Both the position numbers and the translations under genes were made by a program. Below are positions 44,529 to 53,890 of a stretch of 64,000 nucleotides of DNA, piece after piece (positions within the stretch are counted from its first letter, which is position 1; each line of letters opens with the position of its first letter). Location: NCBI GenBank assembly GCA_964507325.1, contig CAZDQL010000006.1, positions 1 through 64,000 of the forward strand. The letters run 5' to 3'. The notes beneath the pieces are model-generated. The model saw only the letters and a program-made list of their open reading frames with translations, made no database searches and was not told the DNA's origin. Source of the stretch: CAZDQL01 sp964507325. Lineage in GTDB: Bacteria; Planctomycetota; UBA1135; GCA-002686595.

Positions 44529-45874
44529 ATGCCGGGAGCGCGCGCCTGCCAAGGGAAGCTCTCGGGAGGCGCCGACCCGCTCGACTCCAGGACAGCGGGC
44601 CCGGCGGACACCCCCGCCGCCGGCCGGCGGCGGACGTGGCGCTTCCGGCTGTGGCTCGTGAACCTCTTGCTCGGGACCTGGATCGGCGGCGCCTGGATCG
44701 CCCACGCCCCCCCCGACCTGCCGCCGAACGCTTGACTCTTCTCGCGCCTGGCGCTGCTCTCTACGGTGGTGCTGCTCTCGCTGGTGCCCTACGCAGTGCT
44801 GCTCTTGGGGACCTTCTGGATGCGCGGGGCTTGGGCGCGGGGGATCCACGCCCTGCTCTGGACCGCCTTCCAATTCGCGATCTTCGTCGACACGCGCATC
44901 TTCAACCTCTTCCGCTACCACTTCAACGGGATGGTGTGGAACGTGCTCGTGCGCCCCGACACCGGCGACTCGGTCCAGTTCTCCTTCTCCGACTGGTCTC
45001 AGTTGTCGCTGGGGCTGGCGGGGCTCGCGGTCGTGCAGTTCCTGGCCGCCACCTGGGGGTGCGCATGGAGGAGGAGGTCTTCGACCGCATCAAGGGTGAC
45101 TCGGATGCGATCAAGGACGCCCGGGTGGCGGAGCTCCTCCTGAGGTGGATCGCAGAGCGAATCGTCGCTGAGGATGCGCGTCCCTTCTTCGCCTTCGGCC
45201 TCCTGGATTCGCCGCACCAGACCTACTCCTTCCCGACCGAGGATCCCCCCTTCCAACCGTACGTGGGAAAGGTCGACTACCTGGCCCTCTCGCGCAGCCT
45301 GGACCCGGAGAGGATCGCTGGGCTGTGGAACAGCTACCGCAACGCGGTGCACCACGCGGACGAGGTGCTGGGCAGGATCGTGGCCGGGCTGGAGGAACTG
45401 GGAGTGCTGGAGGAGACCCTGGTGCTGGTGACCAGCGACCACGGGGAGGAGTTCGGTGAGAACGGCTTCTGGGGGCACACATCGAACTTCACTCGCGAGC
45501 AGGCGCTGGTGCCGCTCTTGCTCTTCGGGCCCGGAATCGAGCCGGGGACCGAGACGCGTCCCACCAGCCACGTGGACGTGGTGGCCACCCTGCTCGAGGC
45601 GGTCGGCGTCGATCCCTCCTTGCGGGCGAGCTACAGCAACGGGGCCAGCCTCCTCGATCCGGATCCGGTTGCGCAACGCGTGGTGGCGGGGTGGGACACC
45701 GTGGGGCTCTGGACCCGAGAGGGGATCGTGGTGGTTCCCTTTGAGGCACACCGGGGGTTCTCGTTCGTCGTCGGCTACGACTGGCGGCCCCTCGAGGAGC
45801 AGGAGCAGGTCCTCGCGGCGCTGGCCGGGGACCAGGTGCAGCTCGCGATCGACTGCGGGCGCTTCCTGAGGTAG
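44529..45874 (+). pseudogene. Broken YejM-like DUF3413/sulfatase-fold membrane protein
   Basis: The N-terminal membrane domain reads in one frame from 44529 (RFRLWLVNLLLGTWIG) to about 45068, interrupted by a TGA at 44733-44735. The sulfatase-like end continues in the +1 frame from about 45065 (MEEEVFDRIKGDSDAIKDA) to the stop at 45874, with a TSDHGEEFGENGFWGH metal-site block. The middle of the alkaline-phosphatase fold, including the nucleophile region, is missing: roughly 230 residues compared with E. coli YejM. An internal deletion with frame shift plus a nonsense codon is the simplest reading. The C-terminal part might still be expressed from the ATG at 45065. Confidence 0.75.
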
Positions 45875-45961
45875 TCCGGTTCCGACGCTCTCTCCCCTGC
45901 AGGCCAGCCTTGACGGCCATCGCTGGGGGGTCGAGGATCGGCTCTCCAGGCGAGTACGCCC

Positions 45962-47101
45962 ATGAACTGTCGAGCCGCCAACCAGCTCTACGTCCGCGCG
46001 GACGGTAGCGTGCCCTGCAACTGCGACGTGGGGGAGAACGTGACCCTCTTCCGCCCCGACGCCGGGGAGCTGGGGAGCTTCGACTACGTGCGGGACTGCT
46101 ACAACGGCGAGGCCTTCCGCCGTCTGCGGGCTTCCTTCGCCGCCGGCAAGCCCTTCGTCGGCGCCTGCAAGGACTGCTACTACTTCGAGCCGGAGGCGGA
46201 GTTCGAGCACCCCGGCGAGGACGGCTCCTTGGGTGCGGTCGAGAACGTGCAGGTGGAGAGCTCCTTCCTGTGCCCGATCGAGTGCGAAGCCTGCGTGCCG
46301 AAGCGCGTGCGCACCGACGCCGCCCGCTCTCCTCTGGGCCGCGGACCCTACTCCCTCCCCGACGAGCTCTACCGCAAGCTGATCGACGACCTGGCGCGCT
46401 CGCAGCTCGAGGTGAAGGAGGTCTTCTTCTGCGGACGGGGCGAGCCCCTGCTGCACAAGCGCTTCGGCGAGCTGGTGCGCTACGGACGCCAGCAGTTGCC
46501 AGGGGCCTACTTCAGCGCCCACACCTCGGGGAACCTGGACTTCTTTCCGGGCGTGCTCGAGCTGGATCACGTGACGGTCAGCCTCGACGGCGCCGGCCAG
46601 GACTCCTACGCCAAGTACCGCGTGGGTGGGAACCTGGAGCGCTGCCTGCGTTTCCTCTCGGATCTCCTGGCCGCGCGCCGCGCGCTCCGTCGGCGTTTCG
46701 CCTGGCGCCGCTTCCGCCCCTACTTTCAGGTCGAGGAGCGCACCCTCTGGCACTACTCCGGCCTGCCGCGGCGCGCCCTGCGCTACATCATCAAGCGCCG
46801 GCCGTGGATCCCCCTGCTCCCGCTGGTGCGCTGGAAGTACATCCTCTTCGACCACAACGACTCCCCCGAGGAGATCCTCGACGCCCAGCGTCGGGCGAGT
46901 CGCATGGGGATCGACGAGATGGAGTTCGTGCTCTCCCACACCTCGAACCGCTCGAAGCGCTACCGGAACGCCGCCGAGATCGAGGCGGATCCCCTCTTCT
47001 CGCAGTTCGCTCGTGTCCGGCTCGGAAGCACCGTGAACGAGGCGATCGACAACCCCAGCCTCTGGGAGGACGCCGAGCACCGCATCCCCCCCCGGGACTG
47101 A
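45962..47101 (+). CDS. Radical SAM protein with N-terminal SPASM-like Cys domain
   Basis: The 379-residue protein has its radical SAM cluster C104, C108, C111 in LCPIECEAC, followed by FFCGRGEPLLH (GGE-like motif) and SLDGAGQDSYAKYR. Ahead of it, residues 3-80 carry C3, C19, C21, and CKDC further on, resembling a SPASM auxiliary-cluster domain that is normally C-terminal. Such enzymes modify peptides or carbohydrates. No precursor peptide gene was found next to it. The ATG at 45962 starts the Cys-rich domain directly. Confidence 0.85.
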   Translation: MNCRAANQLYVRADGSVPCNCDVGENVTLFRPDAGELGSFDYVRDCYNGEAFRRLRASFAAGKPFVGACKDCYYFEPEAEFEHPGEDGSLGAVENVQVESSFLCPIECEACVPKRVRTDAARSPLGRGPYSLPDELYRKLIDDLARSQLEVKEVFFCGRGEPLLHKRFGELVRYGRQQLPGAYFSAHTSGNLDFFPGVLELDHVTVSLDGAGQDSYAKYRVGGNLERCLRFLSDLLAARRALRRRFAWRRFRPYFQVEERTLWHYSGLPRRALRYIIKRRPWIPLLPLVRWKYILFDHNDSPEEILDAQRRASRMGIDEMEFVLSHTSNRSKRYRNAAEIEADPLFSQFARVRLGSTVNEAIDNPSLWEDAEHRIPPRD

Positions 47102-47109
47102 CGGTGGGG

Positions 47110-47298
47110 ACTGCCCCCCTTCAGTGTGCATCGCAGGGGGTCTCCCGACATAACCCCTCTGCCACCAAGGACTTCGAGCACTTCCCCCTCGGAGCGGGCC
47201 CACCAGGCCGCCCAGGGCAGGCTGCAGCGGCCCCTGGAGGCGAGGCAGCCGATGAGACGCGGGTCCCGGGACCCGGATGCCCACTGAAAGGGGGCAGT
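47110..47298. repeat. 189-base element bounded by a 23-base inverted repeat
   Basis: The left arm 47110-47132 and right arm 47276-47298 are inverted copies matching at 21 of 23 bases. The interior has no ORF with protein-like features. No clear target-site duplication was seen. It could be a MITE or a structured RNA; it occupies most of the gap between the radical SAM and TetR genes. Confidence 0.55.
47260..47275. repeat. Perfect 16-base palindrome
   Basis: CGGGTCCCGGGACCCG is a perfect palindrome directly abutting the right arm of the 23-base inverted repeat. It could form a cruciform or bind a protein. In such GC-rich DNA chance cannot be ruled out. Confidence 0.5.
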
Positions 47299-47318
47299 TC
47301 GGGAGTTGCACAGGGGGA

Positions 47319-47334
47319 AATCGAACGTACGATT
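47319..47334. promoter_or_regulatory. Probable TetR operator upstream of the efflux operon
   Basis: AATCG-AACGTA-CGATT is a 5-base inverted repeat with 6-base symmetric-type spacer, 22 bases before the TetR start at 47357. TetR-family regulators often bind such sites ahead of their own genes. The A+T content contrasts with the surroundings. Confidence 0.5.
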
Positions 47335-47356
47335 CAAACGCACGTTGGGTCCTCCT

Positions 47357-48004
47357 ATGTCCGACAAACCCACCGCCACCCGCATCCTCGACGTCGCCGA
47401 GCGCCTCTACGCCACCCAGGGCTTCGCGGAGACCACCCTGCGGCAGCTCACCCAGGAGGCGGGGGTCAATCTGGCCGCGGTGCACTACCACTTCGGGTCG
47501 AAGGAGGGGCTCCTGCGGGCGCTGGTTGAGCGGCGCATCGGGCCCGTCAACGACGAGCGCCTCCTGCTCCTCGATCGGCTCGAAGCCCGGGGGGATCCGA
47601 CCCTGGAGGAGGTCCTGGAGGCGCACGTCGGTCCGCTCTTGCGCTACGGAGCCCAGGACCGGGAGGGGGCGGAGCACCTCATGCGGCTGATCGGGCGCCT
47701 GAGCCTCACGGACCAGGCCCACGCGCGCGAGTTCCGCGAGGTCTTCCGCCGCACCGCCGAGCGCTTCATCCCCGCCTTCCGCCGCGAGCTCCCCGGGATC
47801 GACGAGGAGACCTTCTTCTGGAGGGTCCACTTCACCGTCGCCGTGATGGCGATGACCCTCCACAACCCAGGCCACGTGGAGCATCTCTCCGGCGGCGTCT
47901 GCGATCCGCGGGACCTCGAGCGCACCCTGCAGCAGATGGTCTGCTTCCTGGCCGCAGGGATGCGCGCGGAGGCTCCCTCGCGCGGGGAGGGGGACGCGCC
48001 GTGA
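47357..48004 (+). CDS. TetR/AcrR-family regulator of the downstream efflux operon
   Basis: The 215-residue protein has a clear TetR helix-turn-helix: TRILDVAERLYATQGFAETT, LRQLTQEAGVNLAAVHYHFGSKEGLL. The C-terminal ligand domain is of the CecR/DUF1956 type by length and the LMRLIGRLSL segment. It is the first gene of a four-gene set; its TGA overlaps the TolC start as GTGA (48001-48004). It probably represses its own operon through the site at 47319-47334. Confidence 0.94.
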   Translation: MSDKPTATRILDVAERLYATQGFAETTLRQLTQEAGVNLAAVHYHFGSKEGLLRALVERRIGPVNDERLLLLDRLEARGDPTLEEVLEAHVGPLLRYGAQDREGAEHLMRLIGRLSLTDQAHAREFREVFRRTAERFIPAFRRELPGIDEETFFWRVHFTVAVMAMTLHNPGHVEHLSGGVCDPRDLERTLQQMVCFLAAGMRAEAPSRGEGDAP

Positions 48005-49449
48005 AGCGAGCTCTCGACGCAGTGGTCGCCGTGTTGATGGTGGCCGGGGCCTGCCGGGCTCCGGAGCCATCGGGGGCGGAGGAGATCCCCGTGAAGGTCC
48101 CCGATCAGTGGACCGCCAGTGCTTCCACCGTCGAGGCCGCGCCCCTCGAGCGCTGGTGGACGCACTTCGGCGATGTGACGCTGGATGCCCTCGTGGAGCG
48201 CGTGCTCGCGCGCAATCACGACCTGTGCGCCGCGGCCTCGCGCCTCGATCTCGCTCTGGCTCAAGCGCGCATCGCGGGCGCCTCCTCGAGGCCCGCCGCC
48301 AGCGTTGCGCTGGACGGTGGACGGCGCCGGCAGAACTTCGTGGGGCTGCCGATCGGAGGGAACGGAGTGGCCAGCTCGACCTCGTCGAGCTTCGGCGTCT
48401 CCCTGGACGTCTCCTGGGAGGTCGACCTGTGGGGTCGGCTCGCTGCGGGGGCCGCGGCGGCCGAGGCGGATGCCCACGTGGTGGCTCTCCAGCGCGAGGC
48501 GCTGCGCCTCTCCTTGGCGGGTCAGACGGTCAAGGCCTGGTTCGCCCTGGCGGAGGCCCACGGCCAGCGGGAGCTCGCCCGCGAGCAGGCCGCCTCCTTC
48601 GAGCGCACCGTCTCCGTGCTCCAGGACCGCTACCGGGCGGGGCGCGGCGCTGCCCTGGATCTGCGGCTGGCGGAGAGCCAACTGGAACAGGCGCGCGCGG
48701 CCTGCGCGCGGCAGACGGAGGTGATCGAACGCGTCACGCGGCAGATCGAGATCCTGGCCGGGGACTACCCCGCTGGGAGCCTGGCTCCTCCAGGGGACCT
48801 GCCCCGCCCCCCTGGCGATCCGCCGGCGGGTCTGCCGGTCGAGCTGATCGAGCGCCGCCCCGACCTGGTCGCGGCGCTAGAGGGTTTGCGGGCCGCCGAC
48901 TACCGCCTGTGGGAGGCGCGCCGGGCGCTCTGGCCGTCGCTCAACCTGGCCGCGGGGGTGGGGCGCTCCGGGGAGGAGCTGGACGACCTCTTCGACGCGG
49001 ACTTCGACGTCTGGAGCCTGGCGGCGGGCTTGGTGCAGCCGCTCTTCCAGGGAGGGCGCTTGCGGGCCGGGGTCGACGCCGCCGACGCACGGCGGGCGGA
49101 GGCGGCGGCCCTGTACGCCCAGGCCCTGCTGGCCGCCTTCTCGGAGGTGGAGGTCGCCCTCGCCACCGAAGAGAGCCTGGCGGAGCGCGTGCGCAGACTC
49201 GCCGAGGCCGCCCGCCACGCCGTCGCGGCGGAGGCGTTGGCGGAGGAACGCTACGGGGCGGGTCGGCACGACATCCTGGCGCTCCTGACCGCGCGCCGCC
49301 AATCCTCCGACAGCGCGGCTCTCCTCTTGAGCGCGCGGCGCGAGCGCCTCGAGGGGTACATCGACCTCTGCCTCGCCCTGGGGGGTGGCTTCGACGAGTA
49401 CGCCGACGCCCAGGGCGCCTGGGCATCCACCCGGGAGGAATCCCCATGA
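48001..49449 (+). CDS. TolC-like outer-membrane efflux lipoprotein (NodT type)
   Basis: The 482-residue protein has a lipobox (AGAC, Cys near residue 18), then two repeats of the outer-membrane efflux fold. RWWTHFGDVTLDALVERVL marks the first, ELIERRPDLVAALEGLRAA and the WPSLNLAAGVGRSG stretch mark the second. It should form the trimeric exit duct for the RND pump encoded downstream. The start is GTG 48001; the stop overlaps the MFP gene as ATGA. Confidence 0.94.
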   Translation: MKRALDAVVAVLMVAGACRAPEPSGAEEIPVKVPDQWTASASTVEAAPLERWWTHFGDVTLDALVERVLARNHDLCAAASRLDLALAQARIAGASSRPAASVALDGGRRRQNFVGLPIGGNGVASSTSSSFGVSLDVSWEVDLWGRLAAGAAAAEADAHVVALQREALRLSLAGQTVKAWFALAEAHGQRELAREQAASFERTVSVLQDRYRAGRGAALDLRLAESQLEQARAACARQTEVIERVTRQIEILAGDYPAGSLAPPGDLPRPPGDPPAGLPVELIERRPDLVAALEGLRAADYRLWEARRALWPSLNLAAGVGRSGEELDDLFDADFDVWSLAAGLVQPLFQGGRLRAGVDAADARRAEAAALYAQALLAAFSEVEVALATEESLAERVRRLAEAARHAVAAEALAEERYGAGRHDILALLTARRQSSDSAALLLSARRERLEGYIDLCLALGGGFDEYADAQGAWASTREESP

Positions 49450-50624
49450 GCTCGACGCGGGCGCTGGTGAAGGTCCTGCTGCCGGTCGTGGTCGTCGCCG
49501 CGGGTGCGGTGTCCGCCAAGTACCTGATCGACAGCCGCGAGCCCCCGGAGCCGCGGCCCCCCGAGGCGCTGGTGCCCGTGGTGCGCTGCCTGGAGCTCGA
49601 GCGTGGCCCCCACGAGGTGAGCATCACCGCCCGCGGGACGGTGGTGCCGCGCACGGAGAGCACCCTGGTGGCGGAGGTGACGGGCCGCGTGACGGAGATC
49701 TCCCCCCGGCTCGTCAGCGGTGGCTTCTTCGAGCCCGGCGAGGTGCTGCTCTCGATCGACCCGCGCGACTACCAGCTCGCCCTCAGTCAGGCGGAGCTCG
49801 AGGTGGCCCGCTCGGAGCGCCGGCTGGCGGAGGAGGAGGCGGACGCCGCGGTGGCGCGCCGCGAGTGGAGTGAGTTCGGCCAGGGGGAGGCCAGCCCCCT
49901 CACCCTGCGGGAACCCCAGGTGGCCGAGGCGGAAGCCTCTCTGGCCGCCGCCCTGGCCGCCCAGGAGCGCGCCTGGCGCGATCTGGAGCGCACCCAGGTG
50001 GTCGCTCCCTACCCCGGCCTCGTGCGTGCCAAGCTCACCGACCTCGGCCAGTACCTGACCGCGGGTACGGCGATCGCCACCGTCTACGCCATCGACTTCG
50101 CGGAGGTGCGCCTGCCCCTGCGCGACGAGGAGCTGGCCTTCCTCGACCTCCCCTCCTCCGCTGGGGAGCTCCAAGGGGGGCCGCCCGTGCTGCTCGGCGC
50201 CGCCTTCGCGGGCGCCGAGCGCCGCTGGCAGGGCAGCATCGTGCGCAGCGAGGGAGAGATCGATCCGGCGACGCGCATGGTGGTGGCGGTGGCGCGGGTC
50301 GAGGACCCCTACGGACGGGCGGCGGAGGAGGCGGGCGCGCCCCTGGCCGTGGGGCTCTTCGTGGAGGCCGAGATCGAAGGCGTCCTGTTGGAGGAGGTCT
50401 GCGTCCTGCCGCGCGGTGCCGTGCGCGACGGGGGGGAGCTCTACGTCCTCGACGCCGAGGACCGCCTGCGCTTCGTCGATTTCGAGCTGGTGCGCTCCGA
50501 GCGCGACCTGGTGGTGGTGCGCGTGCCCCTGGAGGAGGGGACGCGGGTGGTGATCTCCCCCCTGGAGGTGGCCACCGAGGGGATGCTCGTACGCGAGGCG
50601 GACGAGGAGACGGACCGGGACTGA
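49446..50624 (+). CDS. RND efflux membrane-fusion (periplasmic adaptor) protein
   Basis: The 392-residue protein has one membrane helix near residues 8-24, a split biotinyl-lipoyl domain (GTVVPRTESTLVAEVTGRV and APYPGLVRAKLTDLGQYL), a coiled-coil hairpin between (about 105-185) and beta-barrel/membrane-proximal domains to the end. It bridges the RND pump and the TolC-like duct. It overlaps the TolC gene by 4 bases and precedes the pump by 15 bases. Confidence 0.94.
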   Translation: MSSTRALVKVLLPVVVVAAGAVSAKYLIDSREPPEPRPPEALVPVVRCLELERGPHEVSITARGTVVPRTESTLVAEVTGRVTEISPRLVSGGFFEPGEVLLSIDPRDYQLALSQAELEVARSERRLAEEEADAAVARREWSEFGQGEASPLTLREPQVAEAEASLAAALAAQERAWRDLERTQVVAPYPGLVRAKLTDLGQYLTAGTAIATVYAIDFAEVRLPLRDEELAFLDLPSSAGELQGGPPVLLGAAFAGAERRWQGSIVRSEGEIDPATRMVVAVARVEDPYGRAAEEAGAPLAVGLFVEAEIEGVLLEEVCVLPRGAVRDGGELYVLDAEDRLRFVDFELVRSERDLVVVRVPLEEGTRVVISPLEVATEGMLVREADEETDRD

Positions 50625-50639
50625 GCCGGAGGCGCCGCG

Positions 50640-53600
50640 ATGAAGCAGACGATCGCCTGGTTCGCTCGCAACCCCGTGGCCGCCAACCTGGTGATGGTGG
50701 TGCTGCTGGTGGGGGGCGCCTTGACGGCGCTCTCGGTCAAGATCGAGCTCTTCCCCGAGTTCGCCCTGGACCGCATCACCGTCAGTGTGCCCTACCCCGG
50801 AGCGGCTCCAGAGGAGATCGAGGAGGCGATCTGCGTGCGCATCGAGGAGGAGCTGCACTCCCTCGACGGCGTCAAGCGCGTGAGCTCCGCCGCCAGCGAG
50901 GGGGCCGGCGTCGTCACCGTGGAGGTGCGCCGCGGCTCCGATCCCCGTCGCGTCCTGGACGACGTGCGTACGCGCGTCGGCGCCATCCACACCTTCCCGG
51001 AGCTGGCGGAGAAGCCGGTCATCGAGGAGATCGTGATGCGCAGCCAGGTGATCAACGTCGCCGTCTCGGGCCGCGCGTCGGAGGTGGTCCTCAAGCACCT
51101 GGCGGAGAAGGTGCGCGACGAGATCAACGACCTGCCGGGGATCAGTCAGGTGCAGCTCGCCAGCGCGCGCCCCTACGAGGTGTCGATCGAGGTCTCCGAG
51201 CGGGACTTGCAGCGCTACGGCCTGACCTTCGCTGAGGTGGCGCACGCGGTGCGCGCGAGCTCCCTGGACCTCTCCGGGGGCACCCTGCAGACGGAGGGGG
51301 GAGAGGTGCTGCTGCGCGCCAAGGGGCAGGCCTACGAAGGCGATGAATTCGCCGAGCTCGTGCTGCTCACCCGTCCCGACGGCAGCCGGCTGCTGCTCGG
51401 GGACGTGGCGCAGGTGGTGGACGGTTTCGAGGACACCACGCGGCGGGCGCTCTTCAACGGCGAGCCGATGGTGCAGGTGCAGGTCTTCCGCAGCGGGGAC
51501 GAGAACGCCATCGCCATCGCCAAGGCGGTGCGGCGCTACGTCGACGAGACGCAGGCGGAGATGCCGGAGGGGGTCTCGCTGACCGTCTTCGTCGACCAGT
51601 CGGTGATACTCGAGGGGCGTCTCCTGCTGCTCGCCAAGAACGGGGTTCAGGGCCTCTTGCTCGTGTTCTTGGTGCTGGCGCTCTTCATGCGCTTCCGGCT
51701 GGCCTTCTGGGTGACGATGGGCATCCCGATCTCCTTCATGGGTGCCCTGTGGGTCCTGCCGGAGCTCGATCAGTCGCTCAACATGCTTTCGCTCTTCGCC
51801 TTCATCCTGGTGCTCGGCATCGTGGTGGACGACGCGATCGTGGTGGGGGAGAGCATCTTCACCGAGCAGAAACGGGACCCGAACAAGACGGCGGCGGCCG
51901 TGCGCGGTACGAATCGGGTGGCGGTGCCCGTCACCTTCGCCGTGCTCACCACGGTAGCGGCCTTCGCGCCGATGCTGGACCTGCCGGGTCTCTTCGGGAA
52001 GTTCTTCAGCGTCTTCCCCATGGCGGTGATCCCGATCCTGGTCTTCTCCTGGGTGGAGTCGAAGGTGATCCTGCCCGCCCATCTGGGCCACGGCGGTGCC
52101 CTGAGCCGACGTCTGGCGGTGGTGACTCCCTTCCGCTGGTGGGTCGCCTTCCAGGGGCGCTTCGAGCGCGGCATGGAGTGGTGCTCGCAGCGCGTCTACC
52201 ACCCCGCATTGGAGACCGCCCTGCGTTGGCGCTACCTGACCGTGGCGGTGGCGGTGGCTACCCTGCTCGTCGTGCTCGGTCTGGTGGGCGGAGGCTTCGT
52301 GCGCTTCATCGACTTCCCCAAGATCTCGGGGGACATGGTCTCCGCCCAGCTCGCCATGCCGCTGGGGACCTCCGCCGAGGTCACCGCGCAGGCGGTGCGC
52401 CGGATCGAGGCGGCGGCCGGGGAGCTGAAGCGCGAGCTGGACGAGGAGCGCGGTGGGGAGAGCGTCGTGCGCCACTCGGTGAGCGCCGTGGGGGAGCAGC
52501 CGATGCGCTCGATGCAGCACGGCAGCCAGGCCGAGAACGGCGGCGGATTCGTCGGCAGCCACCTGGGGGAGGTGGTGATCGAGCTGATCCCCACCGAACA
52601 GCGCGAGGACGTGCGCACCGAAGACCTGGTGCGGCGCTGGCGCGAGCTGTGCGGCCCGATTCCCGGGGCGGTGGAGCTGAAGTTCAGCGCCGAGATCATG
52701 GCGGGTGGGGACGCGATCGCGGTGCGCTTCCTGGGACCCGACGTGGAGGAGCTGCGCGCGGCGGCGGACGAGCTCGAGCTGGAGCTGGCGGCCCTGCCCG
52801 GGGTCTTCGACGTCTCCGACTCCTTCCGCGGCGGCAAGCAGGAGCTCGTGCTGGATCTGCTCCCCTCCGCCGAGACCCTGGGGCTGACCCTCGGGGACCT
52901 GGCGCGCCAGGTACGCCAGGCTTTCTACGGGGAGGAGGTCCAGCGCATCCAGCGCGGGCGGGACGAGGTCAAGGTCATGGTGCGCTACCCCGCGCAGGAC
53001 CGCCGCTCCCTGCACACCCTGGAGGAGATGCGCATCCGCAGCGCGGCCGGGGACGAGGTGCCCTTCTCCCAGGTGGCCCGGGCGCGGATGGGCCGCGGCT
53101 ACGCCACGATCAATCGCTCCGAGCGCCAGCGCTTCGTCACCGTGCAAGGGGACATCGACGACGCGCTGACCACCACCGGCGAGGTGCTGGGGGTGCTCGA
53201 GGAGGGCCCCCTGCCCGAGATCCTCGCGCGCCACCCCGATGTGTCCTGGTCGGTGGAGGGGCAGAGCCGTGACCTGCGCGAGGCGATGGTCGAGCTGGCG
53301 CGCACGGCGGCGGTGGCCTTGCTCGCGATCTACGCCATGATGGCGATCCCCTTCAAGTCGTACGTGCAGCCCGCGATCGTGATGACCGCCATCCCCTTCG
53401 GACTGGTGGGCGCGGTGGTCGGCCACGTGCTGACGGGCCAGGACCTCTCGATCCTCTCGATGCTCGGCATCGTGGCGCTGACGGGGGTGGTGGTGAACGA
53501 CTCACTGGTCCTGGTCGACTTCGTCAACCGGCGTCGGGCGGAGGGGGGGGAGCTGCTCGCGGCGGTGCGCCGCGCCGGTGTGGAACGCTTCCGACCGATC

Positions 53601-53816
53601 CTGCTCACCTCGCTGACCACCTTCGCCGGACTGACGCCCCTGATGTTCGAGCGCAGCGTGCAGGCGCAGTTCCTGGTGCCGATGGCGGTGGCCCTGGCCT
53701 ACGGCGTGATCTTCGCCACCGCCATCACCCTGGTCTTCGTACCTGCGGCGTACATGATCCTCGAAGACCTGAAGCGGCTCCTCGGGTTCGAGGGGGCCGG
53801 TGGAGCGCCTTCCTGA
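50640..53816 (+). CDS. RND-family efflux permease
   Basis: The 1058-residue protein has the RND plan of twelve membrane helices and two large periplasmic loops. Helix 4 holds the proton-relay pair in GIVVDDAIVVGESIF. FPEFALDRITVSVPYPGAAPEEIEE opens the first porter domain, and the second half has GIVALTGVVVNDSLVLVDFVN. It uses the proton gradient to expel substrates through the MFP and TolC-like partners. The substrate is unknown. The helix-10 region lacks the HME-type acidic set of metal exporters as far as can be judged. Confidence 0.95.
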   Translation: MKQTIAWFARNPVAANLVMVVLLVGGALTALSVKIELFPEFALDRITVSVPYPGAAPEEIEEAICVRIEEELHSLDGVKRVSSAASEGAGVVTVEVRRGSDPRRVLDDVRTRVGAIHTFPELAEKPVIEEIVMRSQVINVAVSGRASEVVLKHLAEKVRDEINDLPGISQVQLASARPYEVSIEVSERDLQRYGLTFAEVAHAVRASSLDLSGGTLQTEGGEVLLRAKGQAYEGDEFAELVLLTRPDGSRLLLGDVAQVVDGFEDTTRRALFNGEPMVQVQVFRSGDENAIAIAKAVRRYVDETQAEMPEGVSLTVFVDQSVILEGRLLLLAKNGVQGLLLVFLVLALFMRFRLAFWVTMGIPISFMGALWVLPELDQSLNMLSLFAFILVLGIVVDDAIVVGESIFTEQKRDPNKTAAAVRGTNRVAVPVTFAVLTTVAAFAPMLDLPGLFGKFFSVFPMAVIPILVFSWVESKVILPAHLGHGGALSRRLAVVTPFRWWVAFQGRFERGMEWCSQRVYHPALETALRWRYLTVAVAVATLLVVLGLVGGGFVRFIDFPKISGDMVSAQLAMPLGTSAEVTAQAVRRIEAAAGELKRELDEERGGESVVRHSVSAVGEQPMRSMQHGSQAENGGGFVGSHLGEVVIELIPTEQREDVRTEDLVRRWRELCGPIPGAVELKFSAEIMAGGDAIAVRFLGPDVEELRAAADELELELAALPGVFDVSDSFRGGKQELVLDLLPSAETLGLTLGDLARQVRQAFYGEEVQRIQRGRDEVKVMVRYPAQDRRSLHTLEEMRIRSAAGDEVPFSQVARARMGRGYATINRSERQRFVTVQGDIDDALTTTGEVLGVLEEGPLPEILARHPDVSWSVEGQSRDLREAMVELARTAAVALLAIYAMMAIPFKSYVQPAIVMTAIPFGLVGAVVGHVLTGQDLSILSMLGIVALTGVVVNDSLVLVDFVNRRRAEGGELLAAVRRAGVERFRPILLTSLTTFAGLTPLMFERSVQAQFLVPMAVALAYGVIFATAITLVFVPAAYMILEDLKRLLGFEGAGGAPS

Positions 53817-53890
53817 TACGCTCCCCCCACGCTGCGGGAATACCCCCCACGGCAGCTCGAAATCGAAGCGCACTCCATGGAGTCGAACCC

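Noticed and set aside
44733..44735. In-frame TGA in the YejM-like gene considered as a second selenocysteine codon
   Set aside because: It falls in a membrane-domain loop with no redox role, and the gene carries an independent deletion and frame shift.
49251..53426. A 1391-codon open frame on the minus strand across the efflux operon
   Set aside because: Antisense to the MFP and RND genes; His/Gln/Arg-rich with no domain.
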